Shown: positions 1 to 8,559 of the stretch, one piece after another | Layout: each line of letters starts with the position of its first letter | Numbering within the stretch: position 1 is the stretch's first letter | NCBI GenBank assembly: GCA_002798195.1 | Contig: NWQM01000007.1 | Span: 1 to 64,000 of the forward strand | Source of the DNA: Lysobacteraceae bacterium NML03-0222 | GTDB lineage: Bacteria > Pseudomonadota > Gammaproteobacteria > Xanthomonadales > Xanthomonadaceae | DNA length: 64,000 nt | Reading direction: 5' to 3' | Notes under the pieces: generated by a model | The model's input: the letters and a program-made list of their open reading frames with translations, nothing else | Told to the model about the DNA's origin: nothing | Database searches by the model: none | Position numbers and translations under genes: made by a program

Positions 1-42
1 GAGCCAGCAACCGAAGCTGCCGAAGTGAGCTGGAAACTTTAA
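1..42 (+). CDS. possible C-terminal tail of a truncated upstream gene
   Basis: The first 42 bases read in frame 1 as an open stretch ending in TAA, giving the tail EPATEAAEVSWKL. The acidic Ala/Glu composition looks like a genuine C-terminus, but only 13 residues are visible and the gene cannot be identified. It would be convergent with rpoH, which ends at 274. Confidence 0.35.
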   Translation, partial: EPATEAAEVSWKL

Positions 43-220
43 CACGTCTTTTCGACTTGTCAACACCCCGAAGGGAAGTTTCCTCTCCAGACTGCGACCG
101 CGTCGCTGCCGGGACGCGAATTATGCATAGTCCAGAGGCGTTTGCAAACACTTTTTTGCAAAAACATGAAAATTTTTTGAAAAAGTGATTTGCGTCACTC
201 TTTTTTCATGCAAAACCATA
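43..220. other. AT-rich intergenic region, no gene seen
   Basis: This stretch lies between the possible gene tail at the left edge and the rpoH terminator. It becomes markedly AT-rich from about position 145, with A and T runs and a TTTGCAAA-type dyad (two TTTGCAAA-like blocks around 139-165). No coding potential or recognisable RNA was found. Confidence 0.4.
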
Positions 221-252
221 AAAAAAACGGCTCGGATTGCTCCGAGCCGTTT
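221..252 (-). terminator. rho-independent terminator of rpoH
   Basis: A perfect 9-bp stem (228-236 with 241-249) and a 4-nt loop are flanked by seven A residues on the plus strand, which read as a U-tract on the minus strand. It lies just past the rpoH stop codon. Confidence 0.9.
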
Positions 253-273
253 GCGTTTATCTCTGCGCCTGCA

Positions 274-1143
274 TCAGGCGGCGAACAGTGCCTTCATTTT
301 TTTCAGTGCGTTGACCTCAATCTGGCGGATGCGCTCGGCACTCACGCCATATTCGTCAGCCAACTCCTGCAAGGTCACCTTGCTGCCCTCGTCCAGCCAG
401 CGGCGGCGGATGATGTCGCGGCTTCTGGCATCCAGGCTTGCCATACTCTCGCGCAGCAAGGCCAGTTGGTGATCTTCACTGTCGGCGCGCTCATAGGCTT
501 CGGAAGGATCTTCTTCAGAAGCGGCAAGATACGCCACCGGCGAGGCCGGTGCATGTTCGTCATCCTCTCCTTCCGGTGCATCAAAGCCGATATCACGTCC
601 CGACAGCCGCGCTTCCATTTCCAGCACTTCCGATTCGGGCACGTTCAAATCCCGTGCCACAGCACTGACTTCCTCGGCATTCATCCAGCCCAGGCGGGTC
701 TTGCTCTTGCGCAGATTGAAGAACAGCTTGCGCTGCGCCTTGGTGGTGGCCACTTTGACGATGCGCCAGTTCTTGATGATGAAGTCGTGCATTTCGGCGC
801 GAATCCAGTGCACCGCAAAGCTCACCAGACGCACGCCCATGTCCGGGTCAAAGCGCTTGACGGCCTTCATCAAGCCGACATTGCCTTCCTGAATGAGGTC
901 GCCCAGCTGCAGGCCATAGCCGTTGTAGCCGCGTGCCACGTGCACCACGAAGCGCAGATGAGAAAGAATCAGGTTCTGTGCCGCCCCCAGATCATTTTCA
1001 TCACGCAGGCGACGTGCATAGTCTTGCTCTTCTTCAACCGTCAGCACCGGAATCTGGTGAACCGCGCTGATGTAGGACTCCAGCGAGCCCAGCGCGCTTG
1101 GCACCGGCAGGTTATTGGGAATCAGGGCTGTTTGTTTATTCAT
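274..1143 (-). CDS. rpoH: RNA polymerase heat-shock sigma factor RpoH (sigma-32)
   Basis: Alternative sigma factor that directs RNA polymerase to heat-shock promoters (chaperones, proteases). The 289-residue protein has region 2 (SHLRFVVHVARGY, then DLIQEGNVGLMKAVKRFDP), the diagnostic RpoH box KVATTKAQRKLFFNLR at about residues 130-145, and region 4.2 (TLQELADEYGVSAERIRQIE) at the C-terminus. The start at 1143 (MNKQTALIP) is preferred over an in-frame ATG at 1167, because family members begin near here and a TGCTAGAAT extended -10 ends 7 nt upstream, suggesting a leaderless transcript. There is no Shine-Dalgarno. A strong terminator follows the gene. Confidence 0.97.
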   Translation of the reverse strand: MNKQTALIPNNLPVPSALGSLESYISAVHQIPVLTVEEEQDYARRLRDENDLGAAQNLILSHLRFVVHVARGYNGYGLQLGDLIQEGNVGLMKAVKRFDPDMGVRLVSFAVHWIRAEMHDFIIKNWRIVKVATTKAQRKLFFNLRKSKTRLGWMNAEEVSAVARDLNVPESEVLEMEARLSGRDIGFDAPEGEDDEHAPASPVAYLAASEEDPSEAYERADSEDHQLALLRESMASLDARSRDIIRRRWLDEGSKVTLQELADEYGVSAERIRQIEVNALKKMKALFAA

Positions 1144-1150
1144 GTGCGCG

Positions 1151-1159
1151 ATTCTAGCA
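1151..1159 (-). promoter_or_regulatory. candidate extended -10 of a leaderless rpoH promoter
   Basis: On the minus strand TGCTAGAAT is an extended -10 match ending 7 nt before the rpoH ATG at 1143. That places the expected transcription start at or next to the A of the start codon. No clear -35 is seen at 17 bp. Inferred from sequence only. Confidence 0.5.
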
Positions 1160-1208
1160 GAGCGCATGCGCGCGGCATGTACTTAAAGCGCAGCGCTTTT
1201 TGTTCCAT

Positions 1209-1919
1209 TCATGCAACACTGGCATCTATATCTGCTGGAAGCTGCCAGTCAATCGGTGCCACGCCGCGACGCGCCAGATATTCATTGCTGCGCGAAAAGT
1301 GCCGAGAGCCAAAAAAGCCGCGATGTGCTGAGAGCGGAGAAGGATGCGGTGCGCGCAGCACGCAGTGGCGGCGGCCATCGAGCACTTTGCCCTTGGCCTG
1401 TGCATGGCTGCCCCAAAGCAGGAACACCAGCCCCTCGCGCTCACGGTTCAGGACATCGATGACATGGTCGGTAAAGCCCTCCCAGCCCCGGTTCTGATGG
1501 CTGCCCGCATGTCCGGCTTCCACGGTCAAAACGGCATTGAGCAGCAGCACGCCCTGTCTTGCCCAGTGCATCAAATAGCCATGATTGGGGCGCTGAAAGC
1601 CAATATCAGCTTCCAGCTCCTTGTAGATGTTGAGTAGTGAGGGCGGCGGGGCAATGCCGGGCAATACCGAAAAACACAGTCCATGCGCCTGTCCGGCGCC
1701 GTGGTACGGGTCTTGCCCCAGTATCACGACTTTTACGGCATCAAATGGGGTGGCCTCAAAGGCGGCAAATATCTGCGCAGCGGGCGGGTATATCTGCACC
1801 CCTTGCCGTTTGCGCTGGCGCAGAAAAGCCGATAAAGCCTGCATGTCCTCGCGCTCGAACCATGCGCCTACCCGCGCCTTCCAGGATGACTCCAAGCGCA
1901 CATCACGGCCAGCACTCAT
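1209..1919 (-). CDS. ung: uracil-DNA glycosylase, family 1
   Basis: Removes uracil from DNA as the first step of base-excision repair. The 236-residue product has the water-activating motif GQDPYHG (Asp about residue 70), GLCFSV, LLLNAVLTVE and the minor-groove loop HPSPLSAHRGFFGS with the catalytic His. The start at 1919 gives an ATGA overlap with the stop of the upstream receiver protein (1916-1918); the longer in-frame form has no support. It is the last gene of the ftsE-ftsX-receiver-ung set, so expression is probably coupled. Confidence 0.96.
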   Translation of the reverse strand: MSAGRDVRLESSWKARVGAWFEREDMQALSAFLRQRKRQGVQIYPPAAQIFAAFEATPFDAVKVVILGQDPYHGAGQAHGLCFSVLPGIAPPPSLLNIYKELEADIGFQRPNHGYLMHWARQGVLLLNAVLTVEAGHAGSHQNRGWEGFTDHVIDVLNREREGLVFLLWGSHAQAKGKVLDGRRHCVLRAPHPSPLSAHRGFFGSRHFSRSNEYLARRGVAPIDWQLPADIDASVA

Positions 1920-2767
1920 GCCATCACCGCATGTGTTGCAGGCAGGGCACAAAGACGCAGCTGGAACAGCGCCTTGGTCAGCAACAGCCGCTCTTCGATA
2001 GGCTTGAGCACCAAGTCATTGGCACCGGCGCGCAGCAGCTCGCTCTGGTTTTCGGCATTTTCATCGCCGGTCATCAGCAGCACCGGCAATTGCCGCTTGC
2101 CAAGCCCCAGCTGCTGGCGAACATGCGCCAGCACATCCTTGCCGGTCAATTCCCCCAGCAGATAGAGGTCGGTCAGCAACAGCTCGCAGCCGGGCGTGCC
2201 GGTCTCGGCGATGCGTGCATCCAGCCACTCAATCGCGGCCTCGGCACTGGTGACATGGGCGACTTCCAGACCATGCAATTGCAGCATCTTGCGGGTGGCG
2301 TGCGCGACCACTCGGCTATCTTCGACATACAGGATGCGCGCGCCAGCAACCGGCTCTGGATGCACAAAGCCGCGAATGAAAGTTGCCAATGCGCCCACAC
2401 CCAATGATTTGTCGAAATAGTCGGTGACGTCCTCGCTCAAAGTGCGCGCTTCAAGGCGTGCCTGCGCCTCGGCCGATACCACGATCACCGGCACATAGGC
2501 TTGCCCGGCAGATTCACGTACCGCCGCTGCCACGGCCAGGCCATCGCCATCGGGCAAAGCCAGTGATGTCGTGACCAAATCAAATATGCCGGTGGACAGC
2601 ACGCGGCGGGCATCGGCCACGCTTTCAGCCTGCTGCACGCTGACATTGGGCAACTCCTTGATGAGCACATCGCGAATGATTTTGCGCACCAGCCTGGAGC
2701 CATCAACCACCAATACACGTGGCGCATCACTCACTACATGGCGCAAATCGTGGTTTTTATCGCTCAT
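1916..2767 (-). CDS. tandem receiver-domain response regulator, no output domain
   Basis: The 283-residue protein consists of two CheY-like receiver domains, about residues 15-130 and 140-265, and nothing else recognisable. The second receiver is complete: VEDSR acidic pocket, phospho-acceptor Asp in LLLTDLYL, conserved Lys in VLKPIE. The first has VVDGSR in place of VDDSR and a Ser where the phospho-acceptor Asp should be (DLVTTSLALPDGDG), so it is probably a pseudo-receiver. The start at 2767 overlaps the ftsX stop by one base (TGATG). With no DNA-binding or enzymatic output it should act by protein-protein contact; its partner kinase is not adjacent. Confidence 0.88.
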   Translation of the reverse strand: MSDKNHDLRHVVSDAPRVLVVDGSRLVRKIIRDVLIKELPNVSVQQAESVADARRVLSTGIFDLVTTSLALPDGDGLAVAAAVRESAGQAYVPVIVVSAEAQARLEARTLSEDVTDYFDKSLGVGALATFIRGFVHPEPVAGARILYVEDSRVVAHATRKMLQLHGLEVAHVTSAEAAIEWLDARIAETGTPGCELLLTDLYLLGELTGKDVLAHVRQQLGLGKRQLPVLLMTGDENAENQSELLRAGANDLVLKPIEERLLLTKALFQLRLCALPATHAVMA

Positions 2768-3699
2768 CAGCGCTCCGGTCGGGTCTGCCGCAGAAAGTGG
2801 CCGGTCACGATGCCCGCGCCCAGCCAACCCAATAGGCCGGCCGCCGCCATCACCATGAGCGCCTGCCACAATGCCAGCCCCTGCAAGGCAAAGTGGCTGC
2901 CATAGCTTGCGGCAAGTTTTGCCAACGGCTGCGATAGGTAATGATGCGCCAAGGTCAGCAGCAGCAGCGCCAATGCCCCGGCGGCCAAGCCATACCAAGC
3001 GCCCAGATACAGGAATGGGCGACGAATGAAGCCGTCGGTCGCGCCCAGCAATTGCAGTACGCCGATTTCTTCCTTGCGCGACTGGATATCCAGACGCACG
3101 GTATTGCCGACCACCAGTAAAGCGCCTGCGCCCAGCAATATGGCCAGCACCCAGGCCAGACGCTCGCCAAAGGCCAGCCATTGGTCGAGCCGCTCACGCC
3201 AGAGCGCATCGTGTTGCACCCATTCGGCCTCCGGCAATGCCTGCAAACGCTCGGCAAGCGCCGCCTCGTCATTGGCCGGGGTCAGGATGAAAAGGTGCGG
3301 CAGCGGGTTGTCTTCAAGCTGGTCGATAGCGTCCCCCAGCGCCGGATTCTGCCGCAAACGCTGCAATCCCTCATCCGGGGTATGCCACTCAAGTGAGGCT
3401 ACATCCGGCCAAGCGCGCAATTCATCGGCCAGCGCAGCCGCTCGTGTCGCATCGGTGTCCTGCTTCAAGAACACGCTGAGCGCGCGCGCCTGCTGCACAT
3501 TGCCCGCAAAGCGCTCGACATTGCCCAGCACCAGCGCCAACCCCAGCGGCAATGACAAGGCCACCGCCATCACGTCGATGGTCAGCAAAGTCGCCCAAGG
3601 CTTGCGCAAGGCACGGCCAAGGCTGGCACTCAGGCTGTAAAGATGTTGCTCAAACCAGGCGGTAATCGCCGTTGGCTGTGTGGGCTGTGGCGTACTCAT
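2767..3699 (-). CDS. ftsX: cell-division ABC transporter-like membrane protein FtsX
   Basis: Inner-membrane partner of FtsE that relays ATP hydrolysis to periplasmic murein hydrolase activation at the septum. The 310-residue protein has an N-terminal cytoplasmic stretch, a first membrane segment near residues 40-60, a periplasmic domain, and three further membrane segments toward the C-terminus, with the VRLDIQSRKEEIGVLQLLGATDGFIRRPFL-type coupling region of which LQLLGAT is the hallmark. It overlaps ftsE by ATGA. EnvC, the usual partner activated by FtsEX, is also in this window at 49827-51107. Confidence 0.95.
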   Translation of the reverse strand: MSTPQPTQPTAITAWFEQHLYSLSASLGRALRKPWATLLTIDVMAVALSLPLGLALVLGNVERFAGNVQQARALSVFLKQDTDATRAAALADELRAWPDVASLEWHTPDEGLQRLRQNPALGDAIDQLEDNPLPHLFILTPANDEAALAERLQALPEAEWVQHDALWRERLDQWLAFGERLAWVLAILLGAGALLVVGNTVRLDIQSRKEEIGVLQLLGATDGFIRRPFLYLGAWYGLAAGALALLLLTLAHHYLSQPLAKLAASYGSHFALQGLALWQALMVMAAAGLLGWLGAGIVTGHFLRQTRPER

Positions 3700-4382
3700 T
3701 CGGCCAAATCCTCCGGCGCGATATCGTCCACCAGCCGCCCACGGTCGAGGACCAGCACGCGCTTTCTAATGCGCTTGACCAAGCCCAGGTCATGACTTGC
3801 CACCAGCACGCTGGTGCCACGTTCGGGCAGTTCGGCAAACAGCGCCATGATTTCTTCCGCCAGTGTCGGGTCAAGATTGCCGGTAGGTTCATCCGCGACC
3901 AAAAGGCACGGCTCTCCCACCAGGGCGCGGGCAATGCCCACACGCTGCTGCTCGCCTGCCGAAAGCTCACCGGGCAGGGCGTTTTCGCGTCCGGCAAGTC
4001 CCAGGCGTGCCAGCATTGCGCGCGCACGTTTGCCGATTTCCTCCCGCCTGAGACCGCGCAGAATCAGCGGCAGCGAGACGTTTTCCAGCACGCTGCGGTC
4101 GGCCAGCAGCAGGTGATTCTGATACACCACCCCCACATCACGACGGTGCAGGGCTATCTGCCGGCCACGCACTTTCAGCAAGTTGTTGCCCCGAAACAGC
4201 ACCGCGCCACGGCTGGGGCGCTCGGCCAGCTGGATGAGTTTGAGCAAGGTGCTTTTGCCTGCACCGGAGTGGCCAGTGATGAACAGCATTTCACCTTCTG
4301 CCACGGCAAAGTTCACTTCCACAAGCGCATCCTGCCCGCCTGCATAGCGTTTGCTCACATTGTCGAAGCGAAGGATGCTCAT
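3696..4382 (-). CDS. ftsE: cell-division ATP-binding protein FtsE
   Basis: Cytoplasmic ABC ATPase of the FtsEX complex. The 228 residues carry Walker A GHSGAGKST, Q-loop, the ABC signature ELSAGEQQR (Ser-Ala-Gly-Glu-Gln in place of the common SGGQ, normal for FtsE), Walker B LLVADEPTGNLD and the H-loop SHD. It leads the ftsE-ftsX-receiver-ung run. A TATACT hexamer ends 6 nt before the ATG and no Shine-Dalgarno is visible, so the mRNA may be leaderless. Confidence 0.96.
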   Translation of the reverse strand: MSILRFDNVSKRYAGGQDALVEVNFAVAEGEMLFITGHSGAGKSTLLKLIQLAERPSRGAVLFRGNNLLKVRGRQIALHRRDVGVVYQNHLLLADRSVLENVSLPLILRGLRREEIGKRARAMLARLGLAGRENALPGELSAGEQQRVGIARALVGEPCLLVADEPTGNLDPTLAEEIMALFAELPERGTSVLVASHDLGLVKRIRKRVLVLDRGRLVDDIAPEDLAE

Positions 4383-4388
4383 GCAGAA

Positions 4389-4394
4389 AGTATA
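4389..4394 (-). promoter_or_regulatory. candidate -10 of a leaderless ftsE promoter
   Basis: TATACT on the minus strand (5 of 6 to consensus) ends 6 nt before the ftsE start codon. A CTGGCA at 16-bp spacing is a possible -35. The predicted transcript start coincides with the ATG. Confidence 0.45.
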
Positions 4395-4405
4395 GTCGCC
4401 TGTGC

Positions 4406-6046
4406 TCAGCTGCCAGATGAAAACAACGATTTGATGCCGCGCACCACCCGCGTCAATAGCGACGCCGATTGCTGCGCCTTGGCAGGCTTGGAGACAGTCG
4501 AATCAGGCGTTGCGGAAGTAGCCGCCATCGCCGTTTCTGCCGCAGCTTGGCCTGGCTTGCGACGGCGACGACGGCGTTTGCGCGCCGGGTTTTCGCTTTC
4601 GGCAGCGGCTGCCCTGCCCTCATCCGCTTGCAGCGGACGGGACGGACGCGGCTTGCGCTCGCCTTGCTGCTGGCCTTCTACTTGCTGCGCACGCTCACCA
4701 CGCACCTGTGCCCCGGCCTCGCCATCACGACCACCACGGCGGCGATTGCGGTTGCGGCTACGGCCACCACTGCGCTTGGCCTCATCGGCAGCGCGCTGCT
4801 CCCGGGCCTCTTTGAAAATCTCGCCAATGCTTTGGTCAGCCGCTTCTGCCGGACGCTCCGGGCGTGGCAGGGCAGTCAACAACTCCTGCGTCACCGGCTC
4901 GGAGGGAATTTTCTGCTCGATATAGGCCTCGATGTCCGGCAAGCTCATCGCATAGCGCTCACAGGCGAAGCTGATCGCATCGCCCTCGGCGCCCAGACGT
5001 GCAGTGCGGCCAATGCGGTGCACATAGTCTTCGGCGTCAAACGGCAGGTCGTAGTTGTAAACATGGCTGACGCCATCGATATGCAGACCGCGTGCGGCCA
5101 CATCGGTGGCGACCAGAATTTCCAGCTGCCCCTGCTGGAAGCGACGCAGCAGGGTTTCGCGCTTTTTCTGCGGCACATCGCCCGAGAGCACGCCGACCCG
5201 ATAGCCGGCTTTTTCCAGCGCCCGCGCCACCCGCTCGACAAAGGCCTTGGTGTTGACGAACACCATGGTGCGCGCGCCTTCGCTGCGCGAGAGCAGCCCA
5301 AGAAGCAGCGGCAGCTTTTCTTCGTCCGCCGGGTAATAAAGCTTTTGCCGCACCCGCTCGGCGGTGATGGTTTCGGCCTCCACCACCAGCTTTTCCGGCT
5401 CGTTCATATGCTCGTAGGCCAGCTCCAGCACGCGATGGCTGAGCGTGGCCGAGAACAGCAAGGTCTGGCGCTCGGTGCGCGCCGGCATGCGCCGCAGCAA
5501 GAAGCGCAAATCCTTGATGAAGCCAAGGTCGAACATGCGGTCGGCCTCGTCGAGGATGCACATCTCGCAGGCATGCAGGCTGACCACCTTGTGCTGCTTG
5601 ACGTAATCAATCAGCCGCCCCGGTGTGGCGATGATGATGTCCACGCCGCTTTGCAGCTGCGCGCGCTGCTTGTCGTAATCGACGCCGCCATAAATCAGCG
5701 CAAACTTCAGCCCGAGGTCGGAGGCAAACTTCATCGCGTCTTTGTGGATTTGAATCGCCAACTCGCGGGTCGGCGCCAGAATCAGCGCGCGCGGGTCTTC
5801 GGGATTTTTCTCAGCCAGCGCCGGGCGAGACAGCAAGCGGTTGATGGCAGCCACCAGGAACGCCAGCGTCTTGCCGGTGCCGGTTTGTGCCTGTCCGGCA
5901 ACATCGCGGCCTGCCAGCGCCACCGGCAGGGTCATCGCCTGAATCGGCGTGCAGCGTGTAAAGCCAGCCTTCTCCAGCCCGGCGAGCAGTGCCGGATGCA
6001 GGTCAAGTGTTGAAAACAGGGTATCGGTCAAGGGTTTTTCGCTCAT
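4406..6046 (-). CDS. rhlB: ATP-dependent RNA helicase RhlB (DEAD-box)
   Basis: DEAD-box helicase; in gammaproteobacteria RhlB unwinds RNA for the RNase E degradosome. The 546 residues show the Q motif (FTRCTPIQAM), Walker A AQTGTGKT, PTRELAIQI, GGVDYDKQ, the DEAD box (CILDEADRMFDLGFIKD), SATLS, and the C-terminal helicase motifs ATDVAARGLHIDGV and HRIGRTARLG. After about residue 400 it has a long Arg/Gln/Glu-rich low-complexity tail with an eight-residue run of basic residues, a probable RNA-binding extension not present in E. coli RhlB. The start at 6046 (MSEKPLTDTLFS) matches family starts. It is divergent from trxA. Confidence 0.94.
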   Translation of the reverse strand: MSEKPLTDTLFSTLDLHPALLAGLEKAGFTRCTPIQAMTLPVALAGRDVAGQAQTGTGKTLAFLVAAINRLLSRPALAEKNPEDPRALILAPTRELAIQIHKDAMKFASDLGLKFALIYGGVDYDKQRAQLQSGVDIIIATPGRLIDYVKQHKVVSLHACEMCILDEADRMFDLGFIKDLRFLLRRMPARTERQTLLFSATLSHRVLELAYEHMNEPEKLVVEAETITAERVRQKLYYPADEEKLPLLLGLLSRSEGARTMVFVNTKAFVERVARALEKAGYRVGVLSGDVPQKKRETLLRRFQQGQLEILVATDVAARGLHIDGVSHVYNYDLPFDAEDYVHRIGRTARLGAEGDAISFACERYAMSLPDIEAYIEQKIPSEPVTQELLTALPRPERPAEAADQSIGEIFKEAREQRAADEAKRSGGRSRNRNRRRGGRDGEAGAQVRGERAQQVEGQQQGERKPRPSRPLQADEGRAAAAESENPARKRRRRRRKPGQAAAETAMAATSATPDSTVSKPAKAQQSASLLTRVVRGIKSLFSSGS

Positions 6047-6201
6047 GAGCTTAATCTGCACCAGCCAATGCACTGGCTTGCATGGAAAAGAGTCGCAGCG
6101 CAGACTGGTGCCATGTGCTGCATGGGCGCGACGATGGGCTTGAAACGGCCATCGGGGCGCCCCAGTTTAACAACTTCTGCCCCAATTCCCGAGGAACCCC
6201 C
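6047..6201. promoter_or_regulatory. divergent rhlB/trxA intergenic region
   Basis: These 155 bp separate the rhlB and trxA start codons and must hold promoters for both. A GAGG Shine-Dalgarno (6191-6194) precedes trxA. No convincing full -35/-10 pair could be assigned by eye. Confidence 0.5.
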
Positions 6202-6528
6202 ATGAGCGATAACGTCATTCACGCCACTGATGCCGACTTCAACCAGCAAGTGCTGGAGTCGGATGTGCCGGTACTGGTGGACTTTTGGGCGCCCTGGTGC
6301 GGCCCCTGCCGGATGATTGCCCCGGCACTGGACGAGCTGGCCGACGAATATGCCGGCCGCGCCAAAGTCGTCAAGGTCAATGTGGACGAAAACCAGGCCA
6401 CCTCATTGAAATATCAGGTGCGCTCGATTCCCTATCTGCTGGTATTCAAGAATGGCCAGCCGGTAGCCACCCAAGTGGGCGCTGTCGGCAAGCCGCAACT
6501 GGCCAGCCTGATTGACAAGGCACTTTGA
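6202..6528 (+). CDS. trxA: thioredoxin
   Basis: General cytoplasmic disulfide reductase. The 108-residue protein is a single thioredoxin fold with the canonical active site WCGPC (Cys33 and Cys36), the buried Asp in VLVDFWA and the cis-Pro in RSIPYLLVF. The ATG at 6202 has a GAGG ribosome-binding site 7 nt upstream; an in-frame extension to 6082 overlaps the promoter region and is not supported. Followed by a terminator, then rho. Confidence 0.97.
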   Translation: MSDNVIHATDADFNQQVLESDVPVLVDFWAPWCGPCRMIAPALDELADEYAGRAKVVKVNVDENQATSLKYQVRSIPYLLVFKNGQPVATQVGAVGKPQLASLIDKAL

Positions 6529-6544
6529 TTTTCAGCACTCCCGC

Positions 6545-6572
6545 AGGCGGCGCATGAAGCGCCGCCTTTTGT
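6545..6572 (+). terminator. rho-independent terminator of trxA
   Basis: A 9-bp perfect GC-rich stem (6545-6553 with 6559-6567) with a 5-nt loop is followed by TTTTGTTT. It separates trxA from rho. Confidence 0.88.
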
Positions 6573-6737
6573 TTGCGTTCACGCCGGTGCTTGCATCCAT
6601 CTGACTGCGATGCTAATTTTTGCCCGCGTTTGGCGCACTTGGCTTTGTCCGGTTGCTTAGGCCAACGCTTCCCGAACTTTATCAAGACCACGAGCCCCGA
6701 TGTTGATGCCGGGCGCTCGACCGCGAGGATTCCCCGC
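6573..6737 (+). promoter_or_regulatory. rho promoter and leader region
   Basis: This 165-bp stretch lies between the trxA terminator and the rho TTG start. The reading frame stays open into it, but the only well-placed ribosome-binding site (GAGGA, 6725-6729) serves the TTG at 6738. In other gammaproteobacteria rho is autoregulated by attenuation in its leader; this is the equivalent place, but no specific element was identified. Confidence 0.45.
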
Positions 6738-8441
6738 TTGTCCGACGAGACCACCACTCCGCCGCCCGCGCCCAAGCGCCGTGGCCGCCCGCCCAAGGCT
6801 CGCCCCGCAGCCGACAGTGCCCAAACCAGCCTGATTGTCGAAGTTGAGCCGGCCACCCCGCCGACTCCGGCAGAATCAGCACCCACCACTCACACGGCAG
6901 CGGAAACCACCGCAGCTGCACCGGCATCCGCGCCGCCTGAGCAGGGTGAGCGCGCATCTGCCAATAGCGGCGATGCAGACAATAATGCCGATGCCGCACA
7001 GCAAGCGCCCTCGCCCTATGGCGAAGGCCAATCGCAGCCACGCGAGTTCCGCAACAACCGCCGCGAGCGCTTCAAGAACCGCCGCGACCGTCAGCGTTAT
7101 CGCGACGGCTATCCCGACGATGGCCCGCAGGAGCCGTTCGTGCCGCGCCCGCATCCGCAGGTGCCCGAAGGCTTCCCGACCTATTCGCTGTCTGATTTGA
7201 AGCGCATGCCCGCGCCCAAGCTGCTGGATATTGCCGAGCAGCTGCAAATCACCGACGGCGTGGCACGCGCACGCAAGCAGGACATCATCTTTGCGCTGCT
7301 GAAAGTGCTGGCGCGCCACGGTGAGGGCGTGGCTGCCGATGGCGTGCTGGAAATCCTCTCCGACGGCTTTGGCTTTTTGCGCGCTGCCGAAGCCAGCTAT
7401 CTGGCAGGGCCGGACGATGTCTATATCTCGCCCAGCCAAATCCGCCGCTTCAACCTGCGCACCGGCGACCATATCGCTGGTCGCATCCGCTGGCCGAAGG
7501 ATGGCGAGCGCTATTTCGCCCTCAACACCCTCGACAGCATCAATGGCGAGCCGCTGGAGGCCTCCAAAAACAAAACCCTGTTCGAGAACCTCACCCCGCT
7601 GTTTCCGCGCAAGCGCTTCCGCCTGGAGCGCGGTGATGGCAGCAGCGAGGACATCACCGGCCGCATCCTCGACCTGATGGCGCCGCAGGGCAAGGGTCAG
7701 CGCAGTCTGATTGTTTCACCGCCCAAGGCCGGTAAAACCATGATGATGCAGCAGATTGCCACGGCCATCACCAGCAATCATCCGGAAGTGCATCTGATTG
7801 TGCTACTGATCGACGAGCGCCCGGAAGAGGTCACCGAAATGCAGCGCACCGTGCGCGGCGAAGTGATTTCCTCCACCTTCGATGAGCCGGCCGCCCGTCA
7901 TGTGCAGGTGGCGGAAATGGTGATCGAGCGCGCCAAGCGTCTGGTCGAGCACAAAAAAGACGTGGTGATCCTGCTCGACTCCATCACCCGTCTGGCACGC
8001 GCCTACAACAATGTGCTGCCCAGTTCCGGCAAGGTGCTGACCGGCGGCGTCGATGCCAATGCCATGCACCGCCCCAAGCGCTTCTTCGGCGCCGCGCGCA
8101 ATGTCGAAGAAGGCGGCAGCCTCACCATCATCGCCACCGCGCTGGTGGATACCGGCAGCGCCATGGACAAGGTGATTTACGAGGAATTCAAGGGCACCGG
8201 CAACAGTGAAATCCATCTGGATCGCCGTATCACCGAAAAGCGCGTGTATCCGGCCATCGGTGTGAACCTCTCCGGCACCCGCCGCGAAGACCTGCTGATT
8301 GAGCCAGAGCTGCTGCAGAAAATCTGGATTCTGCGCAAACTGCTGCACCCGATGGACGAAATCGCCGCGATGGAATTCCTGCTCGACAAGATGAAGCAGA
8401 CCAAATCCAACGACGAATTCTTCACCTCGATGAAGCGCTAA
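6738..8441 (+). CDS. rho: transcription termination factor Rho with long N-terminal extension
   Basis: Hexameric RNA-dependent ATPase that terminates transcription. The core shows the N-terminal RNA-binding fold (ILSDGFGFLR), Walker A SPPKAGKTM, the LIDERPEEVTEM motif, Walker B VVILLDSITRLARAYN and the R-loop. The TTG at 6738 (LSDETTTPPPA, read as Met) is chosen because GAGGA lies 8 nt upstream and family members begin MSD; this gives 567 residues against about 419 in E. coli. The extra N-terminus of about 150 residues is Pro/Ala/Gln-rich, has an AT-hook-like KRRGRPPK near residues 12-19, and has an Arg-rich block (NNRRERFKNRRDRQRYRD). A terminator follows. Confidence 0.96.
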   Translation: MSDETTTPPPAPKRRGRPPKARPAADSAQTSLIVEVEPATPPTPAESAPTTHTAAETTAAAPASAPPEQGERASANSGDADNNADAAQQAPSPYGEGQSQPREFRNNRRERFKNRRDRQRYRDGYPDDGPQEPFVPRPHPQVPEGFPTYSLSDLKRMPAPKLLDIAEQLQITDGVARARKQDIIFALLKVLARHGEGVAADGVLEILSDGFGFLRAAEASYLAGPDDVYISPSQIRRFNLRTGDHIAGRIRWPKDGERYFALNTLDSINGEPLEASKNKTLFENLTPLFPRKRFRLERGDGSSEDITGRILDLMAPQGKGQRSLIVSPPKAGKTMMMQQIATAITSNHPEVHLIVLLIDERPEEVTEMQRTVRGEVISSTFDEPAARHVQVAEMVIERAKRLVEHKKDVVILLDSITRLARAYNNVLPSSGKVLTGGVDANAMHRPKRFFGAARNVEEGGSLTIIATALVDTGSAMDKVIYEEFKGTGNSEIHLDRRITEKRVYPAIGVNLSGTRREDLLIEPELLQKIWILRKLLHPMDEIAAMEFLLDKMKQTKSNDEFFTSMKR

Positions 8442-8447
8442 ACCGGC

Positions 8448-8478
8448 AAACCCCGCTCACTTAAGCGGGGTTTGTTGT
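8448..8478 (+). terminator. rho-independent terminator of rho
   Basis: A perfect 10-bp stem AAACCCCGCT (8448-8457) with its complement (8464-8473), 6-nt loop, followed by GTTGTTTT. Confidence 0.9.
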
Positions 8479-8559
8479 TTTCAAGCCACGCCCGCCCTGA
8501 CAGGCGGGAAACTTGGCCTGCGACTGATTGACAGCCGCAAAAACAGCACACACCTGCTG

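Noticed and set aside
4469..6013. 514-codon open frame opposite rhlB
   Set aside because: Antisense to a conserved helicase gene. The product has no recognisable fold and no ribosome-binding site.
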